In this document: piece after piece, positions 47,514-56,880 of the stretch
Numbering within the stretch: position 1 is the stretch's first letter
Layout of the letters: every line of letters starts with the position of its first letter
Translations under genes and position numbers: made by a program
The notes under the pieces: generated by a model
Told to the model about the DNA's origin: nothing
Database searches by the model: none
What the model saw: only the letters and a program-made list of their open reading frames with translations
Origin: Methanobrevibacter sp.
GTDB taxonomy: Archaea > Methanobacteriota > Methanobacteria > Methanobacteriales > Methanobacteriaceae
Direction of reading: 5' to 3'
Assembly: GCF_030539665.1 (NCBI RefSeq)
Contig: NZ_JAUNXR010000001.1
Coordinates: 288,767 to 352,766, forward strand
Length of the DNA stretch: 64,000 bases

Positions 47514-49166
47514 ATGTTTAATAATAATAAAATTTTAGCAGTCATTCCCGCAATGAGTGGTGAGGAAAAGATTCCTCGTAAAAATACTCGTTTATTGGGA
47601 GAAAAACCACTTATTGCCCATACTATTGATACCTTGAAGGAATCGGAGTATGTGGATGATATTGTTGTGCTAACGGAAGATGTAGATATTGCAAGAATTT
47701 CTGAATTATATGGTGTGACTCCATTTAGAGGCTCATCAGGAGAAGAAGAGGCTTCATTCGAATCTCAGATTTTGGAAGCAATGATTCAAAGAGAAAAAGC
47801 TGCTTTTGATGAATATGATATCATACTTATTGTTCAGCCAAACGCTCCTCTTTTAAGTGTAAATTCCCTTAACGTGATCATTGAAAAATTCGATAATCCA
47901 AACATCGACAGTATAATTTCAGTTAAGGAAGACAGGCATTTGAGATGGGGATTCGACGCTGAAAACAAGAGGTTTTTCCCTATCTATTCTAATAGGGATG
48001 ACGTTAATAGATTGCCTCCACAATATATTGAAACCGGAACAATATTGGCTACCCGCAGACATTTTGTAAATGGGGAATCAGTTTTAGGTCTCAATATAGA
48101 TCTTGTTGAATTGTCCAAAAAGGAGAGTATTGTTGTTGATACATTTGAAGATTTGTGGTTGGCTGAAAAGTATTATAATAAGAAAAGAGTTGTCATTGTC
48201 GTAAATGCTTTTGATGAAATAGGTTTGAATCATATTAGGCGATCTCTTGCAATCGCTTCAAAATTAGTTGTCCACGATGTTATTTTTGTATCAAATGTTA
48301 ATTATCCTATGGGAATCGAAGCCATTAAAGAAAACAACTATCCTATTGTAACCTATGACGATTCCGATGAAATTTTTGATGTTATTGACAAGTTGAACCC
48401 GGATTTTGTAATTAATGATATCTTAGATACAAAATCAGAATATATTTCAAAATTAAGGGAAAGTGGCTATTTTGTTATTAATTTTGAAGATTTGGGTCCT
48501 GGAGTCGAATATGCAAATCTTGTTTTCAATTCTTTATCCGATTATGGATTGGATCTTCCAAACGTTTATACTGGCCATGAATATTACATTTTGGATGATG
48601 AGTTCTATTTCCAACCAACTAAGGAAATCAAGGAAAATGTAAACAGGGTTCTCATTATGTTTTTAGGTAATGACCCTCATAATCTCACTGAAAAGGCAAT
48701 GCAGGCCATTTTATCTTCAGGTTATTCAGGTTCTGTTGATGTTTTATTGGGTGTAGGTTATCCTAATAAAAAAGAGTTTGAAGAAAAATATGAAATATTC
48801 AATAACGTAGCCATTTATGAGGATGTTAGAAGTATGAGTGAATTGATTCATAAAGCAGATATTGTCATCACTTCTGCAGGAAGAGCAATGTATGAGATTT
48901 GCCATATTGGTGTTCCATGCATCGTTATTTGTGAGGATAACAGGCAATTAACCAATTCATTTGCAAATGATAAAAACGGCTTTATAAATATGGGTCTTGC
49001 GGATGATGTGACCTTAGAGGATATTCGCGACAAGTTTTCTTATTTGGAAGATAATTTTGAGTTAAGAACCTCTATGAATAAGAAAATGCTAGATGTTGAT
49101 TTGAAAAATGGATTCAACAACATATTGTCTGTTGTAAAAGAAAATAGTGATGATTTTGACTTTTAA
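47514..49166 (+). CDS. CMP-sugar synthetase-like/PseG-like fusion protein
   Basis: 550-residue fusion. Residues 1-225 resemble CMP-nonulosonate (NeuA/PseF) cytidylyltransferases: IPAMSGEEKIPRKNTRLLGEKPLIAHTI and VQPNAPLL. The usual ARGGSK loop is altered to AMSGEE, losing the Arg and Lys. Residues 226-550 resemble PseG: GLNHIRRSLAIAS keeps the catalytic His position, and a GT-B half follows with ITSAGRAMYEICHIGVP. It should act in nonulosonic acid or other surface sugar synthesis. GTGGGAT before the ATG at 47514; an upstream TTG is rejected. Confidence 0.75.
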   Translation: MFNNNKILAVIPAMSGEEKIPRKNTRLLGEKPLIAHTIDTLKESEYVDDIVVLTEDVDIARISELYGVTPFRGSSGEEEASFESQILEAMIQREKAAFDEYDIILIVQPNAPLLSVNSLNVIIEKFDNPNIDSIISVKEDRHLRWGFDAENKRFFPIYSNRDDVNRLPPQYIETGTILATRRHFVNGESVLGLNIDLVELSKKESIVVDTFEDLWLAEKYYNKKRVVIVVNAFDEIGLNHIRRSLAIASKLVVHDVIFVSNVNYPMGIEAIKENNYPIVTYDDSDEIFDVIDKLNPDFVINDILDTKSEYISKLRESGYFVINFEDLGPGVEYANLVFNSLSDYGLDLPNVYTGHEYYILDDEFYFQPTKEIKENVNRVLIMFLGNDPHNLTEKAMQAILSSGYSGSVDVLLGVGYPNKKEFEEKYEIFNNVAIYEDVRSMSELIHKADIVITSAGRAMYEICHIGVPCIVICEDNRQLTNSFANDKNGFINMGLADDVTLEDIRDKFSYLEDNFELRTSMNKKMLDVDLKNGFNNILSVVKENSDDFDF

Positions 49167-49198
49167 GAGGATTTATATCTTCTTATAACTTTTTTTTT
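49165..49198 (+). terminator. Stop-codon hairpin and T tract after the fusion gene
   Basis: AAGAGGAT (49165-49172) pairs with ATCTTCTT (49177-49184) with one G-U pair across TTAT. The last two bases of the TAA stop open the 5' arm. Nine T follow. Confidence 0.5.
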
Positions 49199-49232
49199 AA
49201 GCTTTAAATTTTAAAATAAAAAAATAGAAAAA

Positions 49233-50744
49233 TTAAGATTCGTTTGAACAATCTGCAGCATATTTACTAAGCAATACTGCACATTTATCAATTGTCTCTG
49301 AATCTAATTTTACTGAACCATATTCGATTTTATGTAATAATTCGTCTATAAATAGGTCTTCATCAGTTAAAGGCATATTTATGACCACTACATTCTCATT
49401 TACAAATCCTACAAGAGGTTCTACAAAACAATTTCTTATTTCATTGTCACTTAAGAAATTAATCAGGTTTTCACCAAGTCTCAATGATTCTTGCTTGATT
49501 TTGTTGTCTTGTGGGAATTTTGTTTGTTTTGTAGTGTATCTGAATAATCTCATGTTATTTGGACGTATGATTTCTTCAATTCTTTCTTCTTTTTCAACCT
49601 CTTCATTTGGAGCTTTTTCTATAGCCGCATTGTTTTTTGGGTTGTATTTTTGTGAAAGAATTTCATAGATTCCACTAGGCCCTATAACTAAATGATTTAT
49701 TCCTTTGTTGGATCCAGGTATTTTTACATCATAGAATACATAGTATTCTTCTGGAAGAGTTAATAAGTGTTCTCTAACGATTTTACTTCTTTTTTTAACT
49801 TCAACTTCATCTTTTTTACGGTATAATCCATAACAGATGAGTATTACTCCAACAAATAATGCAAAAATTCCAATTCCACTATTTATGAGAAGTATTTCTC
49901 CAATACTTAATATAAATATGGTTGCCCCAATAATTATTGCAAGATTTTTAGGGCTTTTTAGACTTTCGTTTTCAGATTTTATGCTATTGTCAAATGCTAT
50001 TTGCTTTTCTTTTTTGTCATAAAGGGATTTGCTTGAATATGATCTGTATGATCCGTTTGGAACTGAATCATAGTCGTCAATTCCATAATACTGGGAAACC
50101 CCTTTGAAAAATTCGTCTTTGAGGAATTCTTTTAAAACGTTATAGTCGTTGGTTTTAGGAACTAAAAATTCTTTTTCAAATCTACGGCGTGTAGCGTTTG
50201 GAATTTTTGTTCTTGCAGTTTTTTTGACAACGTCCTCTTTTTTAGATTCTTCAGCAACAAGCATTTGCTCTTCATTGGCTATGCTATGTAAGCCTTTTTC
50301 TGAAAATAAGTTTTCAAATCTGCTTGAGAATGATTTCACGGAATTTATTGGACTTTTTGTTGTTGTTTGGGTATCTTCACTTGCATTAGGATTGTTCTGA
50401 ATATTGGAAATGATTCTATTTTGAGTTAATTGATTTTCTCTTTCTTTCACGATTTTATCAATGTCTTCATTCATTTCTTCATCAACATATCTTAGAGATC
50501 CACCGCAACTTTCACATTCATAGTCTAAAATGTTGTCTGATGGGTTGAGGGCATATTTTAACCCGCAATCAACACAGTAAGTTATGTTTGAATTATTTGG
50601 AATGTAATTGTCGTTTTCATTTGAAATAGAACCTTCACACAATTCTAATTCTCCTGTGCAAGAAGTACATTCAAAGGCGCTAATGTCATCATTGTCATCA
50701 AGCTGATATTTAGCACCACATTTCTTACAACATACAACTTTCAT
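49233..50744 (-). CDS. Double zinc-ribbon, two-TM protein with NERD-like domain
   Basis: 503-residue membrane protein. Two zinc ribbons open it: CKKCGAKY/CTSC (about 5-32) and CVDCGLKY/CESC (about 57-81). A low-complexity linker follows, then two TM segments (about 260-295). The C-terminal domain has YYVFYDVKIPGSNKGINHLVIGPSG and IYEILSQK, the NERD (nuclease-related) pattern, but the usual catalytic Glu of the I-E-x-K motif appears to be Ser. Binding to nucleic acid or a sensory role is possible; nuclease activity is doubtful. Strong GAGGAT before the ATG. Confidence 0.65.
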   Translation of the reverse strand: MKVVCCKKCGAKYQLDDNDDISAFECTSCTGELELCEGSISNENDNYIPNNSNITYCVDCGLKYALNPSDNILDYECESCGGSLRYVDEEMNEDIDKIVKERENQLTQNRIISNIQNNPNASEDTQTTTKSPINSVKSFSSRFENLFSEKGLHSIANEEQMLVAEESKKEDVVKKTARTKIPNATRRRFEKEFLVPKTNDYNVLKEFLKDEFFKGVSQYYGIDDYDSVPNGSYRSYSSKSLYDKKEKQIAFDNSIKSENESLKSPKNLAIIIGATIFILSIGEILLINSGIGIFALFVGVILICYGLYRKKDEVEVKKRSKIVREHLLTLPEEYYVFYDVKIPGSNKGINHLVIGPSGIYEILSQKYNPKNNAAIEKAPNEEVEKEERIEEIIRPNNMRLFRYTTKQTKFPQDNKIKQESLRLGENLINFLSDNEIRNCFVEPLVGFVNENVVVINMPLTDEDLFIDELLHKIEYGSVKLDSETIDKCAVLLSKYAADCSNES

Positions 50745-50812
50745 AATATCCTCATTTTATTTTATGTATAATATTTTATCTATTTTTTTTAATTATATAT
50801 GTTTTTATTTTA

Positions 50813-52420
50813 TCATGACGGATTTTTCTTATATAAATAAACCCCATCAATGTTTTTTATTTCACTGTAATTTTCAAGATTGTCAAGCTTGTTGTTACTT
50901 ATGTAATATGTAATGTTGAACTCTTCCAGCCTGTCCAGATCACTGTTTTTAATGGCGAATATTCTTTGCTCCAGATACCACTTGTATGGTCTGATGGTGT
51001 TTGACGCTACATTCTTATCTTTATAGTCAGGCAGTTCCTGTACAATATAATCCCCCATCTCCTGAGGAGCTTTAAACACATCAGTTTCTTCAACACCCAA
51101 TGTGAATGTGAACGCTGAAAACAGCAAAATAACAGTTAAAACTATAGGGATTATGAATTTGTTGATTTTAACTTTTTCCTGTATTTTATAAATTCCATAA
51201 ACTATGAAATATGCAACTGTGGGAAGGCATGGGATAAAATATCTGTTGACTTTAAAGTTGATTATGCTGAAGAACAGCAGGTTTATCAATAGCCAGGATA
51301 AAAGCATTAAACTTAGGTCATATTTTGAACTTCTGAATATTTTGCGGGCGAATATCATTGTTATGAATGTGAAGAAAATTGTCAGTGATGTTTCCAATTT
51401 CATAAAGAAGATGAATGTTATAATTCCACAAACGATTGTCCCAACAAGATATTTCTTTGAAAATTTTCCTTTAATGTTGTCTTTTAAGGCAATCAGGCCT
51501 CCAACTATTAGGATTATTCCATAAGCTATTGAAATTATGGTGGGATTGTTCAATTGGGGATTTCCTTTAAAGAATTCCACATCGAAAAATGTGACGTTTG
51601 AACTTCCGAGGAAATTGAAGAAGTTTGCAATATAATAGAAGACATTGAGATTGTATGCAGGATTTGCTTTGCTTCCTTGCTCTCCACCAAGAAAACCCAA
51701 TCCGGTCGTAAGCATGGTAAGCTCTCCGGTTTTAATGAAAATGATGGCCATTACAACTGCAGACATTATTCCTATTGAAACAACTGGAATCACCAAATAT
51801 TTTAGTTCATTCCAAGGAGCCTCGTATTTCTTTCTATAGATGAAATAAAGGAGCAATACAGGCAATATCAAAACCACGGTATATCTTACAAGGAATGCTA
51901 GCAGGAACATTACTATTGTCCAAAGATAGTATTTTGGATTTTTATCGATTGCTATTATTCCAAATAGGACAGTCCAAATGGTCAGGCTTACTGCAGGAAT
52001 GTCCAATGAGCCGTTAGCTAGCCAAATCAAATTTAGGGAGAATGTTGAATAGATTACAACTCCTAAAAAGCTCAACACTTTATTGAATTTTAGTCTGAAA
52101 AGGAGATAAAGCCCTACATTTCCAATTATTGCTAAAATTCCTGTTACGATAAATATGCTTACTTGATTCTTAAGCCCAACGTCAAAAAGGAACGATGTTA
52201 AAATGCAGGTCAATGGGGTCAGCCACATGTCTTTGTTTGCATTTACGTTTTTCCCTGCATAGAACAGGGCATTGACCAAATAAACATACACATCAGAACA
52301 AAAAATACCGATGTTCATTGAAAAAATAAGATAGTAAAGAGTTAATATGGAACTTATAGCTATTATGAGCCCCAAATATTGTTTGTCTCTTTTTCCTAGG
52401 TTTAATTCTTTTAAAATCAT
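50813..52420 (-). CDS. GT39/ArnT-like membrane glycosyltransferase
   Basis: 535-residue integral membrane protein with about eleven TM segments, a dolichol-phosphate-sugar-dependent glycosyltransferase of the PMT/ArnT superfamily by its overall layout. The first outer loop has SDVYVYLVNALFYAGKNV, with an acidic residue at the catalytic position, and the C-terminus is a soluble tail after the last TM. Acceptor (protein, lipid or pseudomurein precursor) is unknown. No good ribosome binding site; start tentative. Confidence 0.7.
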   Translation of the reverse strand: MILKELNLGKRDKQYLGLIIAISSILTLYYLIFSMNIGIFCSDVYVYLVNALFYAGKNVNANKDMWLTPLTCILTSFLFDVGLKNQVSIFIVTGILAIIGNVGLYLLFRLKFNKVLSFLGVVIYSTFSLNLIWLANGSLDIPAVSLTIWTVLFGIIAIDKNPKYYLWTIVMFLLAFLVRYTVVLILPVLLLYFIYRKKYEAPWNELKYLVIPVVSIGIMSAVVMAIIFIKTGELTMLTTGLGFLGGEQGSKANPAYNLNVFYYIANFFNFLGSSNVTFFDVEFFKGNPQLNNPTIISIAYGIILIVGGLIALKDNIKGKFSKKYLVGTIVCGIITFIFFMKLETSLTIFFTFITMIFARKIFRSSKYDLSLMLLSWLLINLLFFSIINFKVNRYFIPCLPTVAYFIVYGIYKIQEKVKINKFIIPIVLTVILLFSAFTFTLGVEETDVFKAPQEMGDYIVQELPDYKDKNVASNTIRPYKWYLEQRIFAIKNSDLDRLEEFNITYYISNNKLDNLENYSEIKNIDGVYLYKKNPS

Positions 52421-52455
52421 TAATGTTATTTTAGTTGGTTATGTTAATTAAATTT

Positions 52456-53301
52456 TTATAAATATGATCCGAATACGAAGGACACAAAGGCAATTAGCAT
52501 TCCTATCTTTAGGTATTTTGACACCTTATGGCAGTTTTCAGGTGTCTGGCTTTTCAAAATCAAAACAGCAGAATATAAAAAGATTATGACTGCAATTGTG
52601 ATTATTACAAGGTACAATGCATTAAATATGTGGTTTATGTAGAGTATTGGACAGAGGGCGCAGGTTATTATAATTAAAATGGCTGTAAGTATTGCTGATG
52701 GTTTTTCACAGAACAATATTGGGAATGTTTTTGCACCTTCTTTTTTATCTCCTTCCATATCTTCGATGTCCTTTGTAATCTCACGTGCCAGTGTCATTGC
52801 ACATGCGAAAAATCCAAGATAATATGAAATCATTATTATGTGGGGATTGTTTATTGTATATCCTCCAAAGACGAAACTTAACCCGGTTATAAACCCTACA
52901 ACGAAGTTTCCAAGTAAGGGGGTTGTTTTAAATTTCCAAGCATATAAATAAAGAACTATGATTGCGAATATTACAATTATAAGTGGGATTAGGTTTCTTG
53001 TAAGGATATAGCTGATTATTTCAGTTATGATTGCTCCTGCAAATAACAGATATGCGTAATTTCTTCCGGCTTTAAGTGAAATCTGTCCTGACGGCAGCAC
53101 TCTGTCTGGACGATTTATTAAATCAATATTGTAGTCATAATAATCGTTTATAACATTCCCGGCACTGATTGCAAAGAATACTACAATTATAGCTAAAATT
53201 ACCGGTAAGCTAAAATCCAAATCAATCAAAGCAACCAAAACTATTGTTATTAGTGCCATAAGCACATTTCCTGGCCTTATAATTTTTATATATGGGTTCA
53301 T
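52456..53301 (-). CDS. Digeranylgeranylglyceryl phosphate synthase (UbiA family)
   Basis: Membrane prenyltransferase adding the second geranylgeranyl chain to GGGP in archaeal lipid synthesis. 281 residues, eight or nine TM segments, and both Asp-rich UbiA motifs: NDYYDYNIDLINRPDR and DIEDMEGDKKEGAKT. Archaeal position and length favour DGGGP synthase over other UbiA enzymes. 36 nt downstream of it in transcription order lies the GT39 gene, so both may be co-transcribed. Confidence 0.9.
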   Translation of the reverse strand: MNPYIKIIRPGNVLMALITIVLVALIDLDFSLPVILAIIVVFFAISAGNVINDYYDYNIDLINRPDRVLPSGQISLKAGRNYAYLLFAGAIITEIISYILTRNLIPLIIVIFAIIVLYLYAWKFKTTPLLGNFVVGFITGLSFVFGGYTINNPHIIMISYYLGFFACAMTLAREITKDIEDMEGDKKEGAKTFPILFCEKPSAILTAILIIITCALCPILYINHIFNALYLVIITIAVIIFLYSAVLILKSQTPENCHKVSKYLKIGMLIAFVSFVFGSYL

Positions 53302-53436
53302 AGGATGTTCCTCATTTATTTTCAGATAACAATATATTGTTTTTTTAATATTATATAATTTAAGATAATTTTATTAAGTAATTCAAAGATATTATAAATG
53401 TTATTTAGATAATTAGTTTTACTAGTGGGTGTTAAT

Positions 53437-54531
53437 TTGGAGAAAATAAAAATAGCAATTGTTGGGATTGGTAACTGTGCAAGTTCATTAATTCAAGGAA
53501 TTCATTATTATGATGGAAAAAAGCCGGAAGAGGCAATTGGATTGATGCATTGGGATATTGGGGGATATTCTCCTAGCGATATTGAAGTTGTAGCTGCTTT
53601 TGATGTTGATGAAAGGAAAGTGGGCAAAACCGTAGATGAGGCAATATTCGCTAAGCCTAACTGTACTACAGTTTTTCAAGAGGATATTCCAAAATATGAA
53701 ACTGAAGTTAAGATGGGGCATGTTTTGGATGGCGTTGCCGATCACATGTCTGATTATGATGACGAATACACTTTTGTTGTAAGTGACAATGATCCTGTCG
53801 ATATTGTCAAGGAACTTAAGGAAAGCGGTGCTGAAATCTTGGTTAGCTATTTGCCTGTAGGTTCTGAAAGGGCGGCCAGATTTTATGCTCAATGCGCTTT
53901 GGATGCTGGAATTGCTTATATAAATTGTATGCCTGTTTTTATTGTAAGCGATCCTGTATGGAGTGCTAAATTTAAAGAAAAAGGAATTCCTATTGTTGGT
54001 GATGATATTAAAGCACAGATAGGAGCTACAATTACTCATAGAACTTTAGCTAACCTCTTTAAGGATAGGGGAGTTAAGTTGGATAGAACATACCAAATCA
54101 ATACAGGAGGAAATACCGACTTTTTAAACATGCTTAACAGGGATAGGCTTGATTCTAAAAAAGAGTCAAAAACAGAAGCTGTTCAGGCTGTTGTAGGGGA
54201 AAGGATGGACGACAGGAACATTCATATTGGTCCAAGTGACTATGTTCCATGGCAAGATGACAACAAGCTATGTTTCCTGAGAATGGAAGGCCGTACATTT
54301 GGTGACGTTCCAATGAATATAGAGCTTAGGTTAAGCGTTGAAGATTCTCCAAACTCTGCAGGATGCGTTATTGATGCTATAAGATGTTGTAAGTTGGGAC
54401 TTGAGAGGGGCATTGGTGGTCAATTGACATCTATCTCTTCATATACAATGAAACATCCTCCGGTTCAGTTCAGTGATGACGAAGCTTATGAGAATGTTGA
54501 AAAATTCATTAGAGGGGAATTGGAAAGATAA
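53437..54531 (+). CDS. Inositol-1-phosphate synthase
   Basis: NAD-dependent conversion of glucose-6-phosphate to inositol-1-phosphate, the head group precursor of archaetidylinositol. 364 residues: Rossmann start AIVGIGNCASSLIQGIHYY, AAFDVDERKVGK, VSYLPVGSERAARFYAQ and GDDIKAQIGATITHR with the catalytic Lys region. The TTG at 53437 is preceded by GGGTG at 53427-53431; a GTG at 53425 is in frame but overlaps that site. Divergent from the DGGGP synthase gene, linking two lipid genes across a shared promoter region. Confidence 0.9.
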   Translation: MEKIKIAIVGIGNCASSLIQGIHYYDGKKPEEAIGLMHWDIGGYSPSDIEVVAAFDVDERKVGKTVDEAIFAKPNCTTVFQEDIPKYETEVKMGHVLDGVADHMSDYDDEYTFVVSDNDPVDIVKELKESGAEILVSYLPVGSERAARFYAQCALDAGIAYINCMPVFIVSDPVWSAKFKEKGIPIVGDDIKAQIGATITHRTLANLFKDRGVKLDRTYQINTGGNTDFLNMLNRDRLDSKKESKTEAVQAVVGERMDDRNIHIGPSDYVPWQDDNKLCFLRMEGRTFGDVPMNIELRLSVEDSPNSAGCVIDAIRCCKLGLERGIGGQLTSISSYTMKHPPVQFSDDEAYENVEKFIRGELER

Positions 54532-54649
54532 TATATTCGGTTTTTTAGGTAAAATATTTTAATACTAACTGACATATATTATAGTTGATTAAGAATTTTT
54601 ATAATTTATTTATACTTTTTAATAAACCTAATGAGAGGTGTATTTTTTT

Positions 54650-56362
54650 ATGAAAAAAGTGAGATTTACAGAAACAGCCCTTAGGGACGCACATCAATCT
54701 CTCTTAGCTACAAGAATGAGAACAAGAGATATGGTTCCAGTAGCTGAAGAATTAGATAAAGTAGGTTACTACTCAATTGAAGCATGGGGTGGAGCTACTT
54801 TTGATACATGTATTAGATATTTAAATGAGGATCCTTGGGAAAGGTTAAGGCAATTAAAATCAGAAATTACTAAGACTCCAATTCAAATGCTTTTAAGAGG
54901 TCAAAATTTAGTGGGATATAAACATTATCCTGACGACATCGTAACTAAATTCGTTGAAAAATCCTATGAAAACGGTGTAGACATATTTAGGGTCTTTGAT
55001 GCTTTAAATGATATACGTAATATGGAAACAACTATCAAGGCTGCTAAGGAACAAGGGGCACAAGTTCAAGGAACAATAAGTTATACTATTAGTCCTGTAC
55101 ACAGTTTGGATGATTTTGTTGAACTTGCAAAAGAACTTGAAGCATTGGATTGTGATTCAGTAGCTATCAAGGACATGGCAGGATTATTAAAACCTTCAGA
55201 TGCTTATGATTTGGTATCCAGATTAAAAGAGGAAACAGATTTGCTTGTAGATTTACATTGTCATTGTACCAGTGGAATAACTCCTATAAGTTACTATGCT
55301 GCTTGTGAAGCGGGCGTAGATATTTTGGACACTGCAATTTCTCCACTTTCATGGGGAACAAGCCAACCACCAACTGAAAGTATGGTTGCTGCACTTCAGG
55401 GAACTCCATATGACACTGGTCTTGACTTAAACCTTTTAAACCATATTAAAAAGTATTTCGAACAAATCAAGGAAAAATACTTGGCTTTGCTTGATCCTAT
55501 ATCTGAAAAAATCGATACTGATGTTTTATTATATCAAATTCCAGGTGGAATGCTTTCCAACTTAATTTCACAACTTAAGGAACAAAATGCTCTTGATCGT
55601 TACAACGACGTATTGGAAGAAATGCCTCGTGTAAGGGAAGATATGGGATATCCTCCTCTTGTAACTCCAACCAGTCAGATTGTTGGAATTCAAGCAGTAA
55701 TGAACGTTCTTGGTGGGGAAAGGTACAAAACCGTATCCAACGAAGTTAAAGAATATATGAAAGGTAATTACGGAAAACCTCCTGCAGAGGTTAACAAGGA
55801 AATAGCTGAGAAAATAATCGGTGATGAGGAAGTTATTACATGCAGGCCTGCAGATTTGCTCGAACCTGAATTCGACAAGTACAAGTCTGAAGGTACTGAT
55901 GCAGGATTTATTAAATCCGATGAAGACGTATTGACTTATGCATTATATCCAGCTATCGCTCCTAAATTCTTGAAAGGGGAAGCTACAGAAGAAGAGCTTA
56001 AATCCGTATCTCTTCCAGAAGAAGGAAACGAAATAGCCATTCCAACACAATATAATGTCGAAGTCGATGGTGACGTTTTCGAAGTAAAAATAATGCCTAC
56101 AGGATTTTTAGAAATTGAAGAAACAGGCGACAAGACATTTGAACCTGTAGAAGGCGGAATCTACTCCTCAATGCAAGGAATGGTTATCAAACTCAATGTA
56201 AACGTAGGAGATAGGGTCACTGAAGGTTCAACCATTGCCGTTATTGAAGCTATGAAAATGGAAAACGATATACAGTCAGAAGTTGACGGTATTGTTAAGG
56301 ACATTTTCGTAGAACCTGGTGACGCTGTAAGCGCAGGCGATATTTTAATGGTTATTGAATAA
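54650..56362 (+). CDS. pycB: Pyruvate carboxylase subunit B
   Basis: Carboxyltransferase plus biotin carrier of the two-subunit archaeal pyruvate carboxylase, which makes oxaloacetate. 570 residues: FTETALRDAHQSLLATRMRT (carboxyltransferase start), LLVDLHCHCTSG metal-binding segment, a conserved PYC_OADA domain, and a C-terminal biotinyl domain with EAMKMEN (biotinylated Lys536). AGAGGTG supports the ATG at 54650. PycA is not in the window, as is usual in Methanobacteriales. The stop lies in a 9-bp hairpin. Confidence 0.94.
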   Translation: MKKVRFTETALRDAHQSLLATRMRTRDMVPVAEELDKVGYYSIEAWGGATFDTCIRYLNEDPWERLRQLKSEITKTPIQMLLRGQNLVGYKHYPDDIVTKFVEKSYENGVDIFRVFDALNDIRNMETTIKAAKEQGAQVQGTISYTISPVHSLDDFVELAKELEALDCDSVAIKDMAGLLKPSDAYDLVSRLKEETDLLVDLHCHCTSGITPISYYAACEAGVDILDTAISPLSWGTSQPPTESMVAALQGTPYDTGLDLNLLNHIKKYFEQIKEKYLALLDPISEKIDTDVLLYQIPGGMLSNLISQLKEQNALDRYNDVLEEMPRVREDMGYPPLVTPTSQIVGIQAVMNVLGGERYKTVSNEVKEYMKGNYGKPPAEVNKEIAEKIIGDEEVITCRPADLLEPEFDKYKSEGTDAGFIKSDEDVLTYALYPAIAPKFLKGEATEEELKSVSLPEEGNEIAIPTQYNVEVDGDVFEVKIMPTGFLEIEETGDKTFEPVEGGIYSSMQGMVIKLNVNVGDRVTEGSTIAVIEAMKMENDIQSEVDGIVKDIFVEPGDAVSAGDILMVIE

Positions 56363-56370
56363 ATAACCAT
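56348..56370 (+). terminator. Stop-codon hairpin after pycB
   Basis: ATGGTTATT (56348-56356) pairs perfectly with AATAACCAT (56362-56370) across GAATA; the TAA stop spans the loop and arm. Unlike most others there is no strong T tract, and the convergent HD-domain gene ends at the next base, so it may separate both transcripts. Confidence 0.5.
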
Positions 56371-56880
56371 TTAACCTCTCATTTTTAAATCAAATAAATT
56401 TTTACAGATTTCCTTTCCGCTACTTGTTTTGAAGATTTTTTTATAAACATTTTCAATGGTCTTTATTTGTGAATTTTCTTCTTCTAAATTGACTAGAAAA
56501 TCTGCTTCTATAAGAATCTGATAGTAGATTCCATCAATTTCATTATATGTGTGATGATGTGCTATTAAAAAAAGTATTCTATCTATATCTGACACATCAT
56601 AATCCAATTTTTTAAGTATTTCTAGGGCAACTTTCGGCCCTTCCCTTTCCTGAAGCTTTCCTCCGCATGACTCATATTTCTCTTCGCAAACCTTGATTCC
56701 GATGTCATGAAGAATTGCAGCACTTTCAAGGACAAACAGGTCTTGTGGATCGATTTTTTCTAAAATGCCTATTGTTCTTGCATAGTCATGGACCTTTATT
56801 AGATGGGCAATGCGCCTCTTGTCTCCGTAATTGTATTTTATCGCTTCATTAAGTAATTTAGCTATTGTATATTGTTTCAT
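56371..56880 (-). CDS. HD-domain phosphohydrolase
   Basis: 169-residue metal-dependent HD hydrolase. The ligands are seen in order: His in RRIAHLIKVHDYA, the HD pair in AAILHDIGIK, LIAHHHTYNEID and a late Asp in ILIEADFLVN. Likely substrates are nucleotides. Its start lies 23 nt inside the end of queC, so it is translationally coupled to queC. Converges with pycB with no gap. Confidence 0.85.
   Translation of the reverse strand: MKQYTIAKLLNEAIKYNYGDKRRIAHLIKVHDYARTIGILEKIDPQDLFVLESAAILHDIGIKVCEEKYESCGGKLQEREGPKVALEILKKLDYDVSDIDRILFLIAHHHTYNEIDGIYYQILIEADFLVNLEEENSQIKTIENVYKKIFKTSSGKEICKNLFDLKMRG

Noticed and set aside
53488-54039. 183-codon open frame opposite the inositol phosphate synthase gene
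   Set aside because: It lies fully antisense to a clearly conserved enzyme, has no ribosome binding site and no recognisable protein pattern; AT-rich coding produces such shadows.
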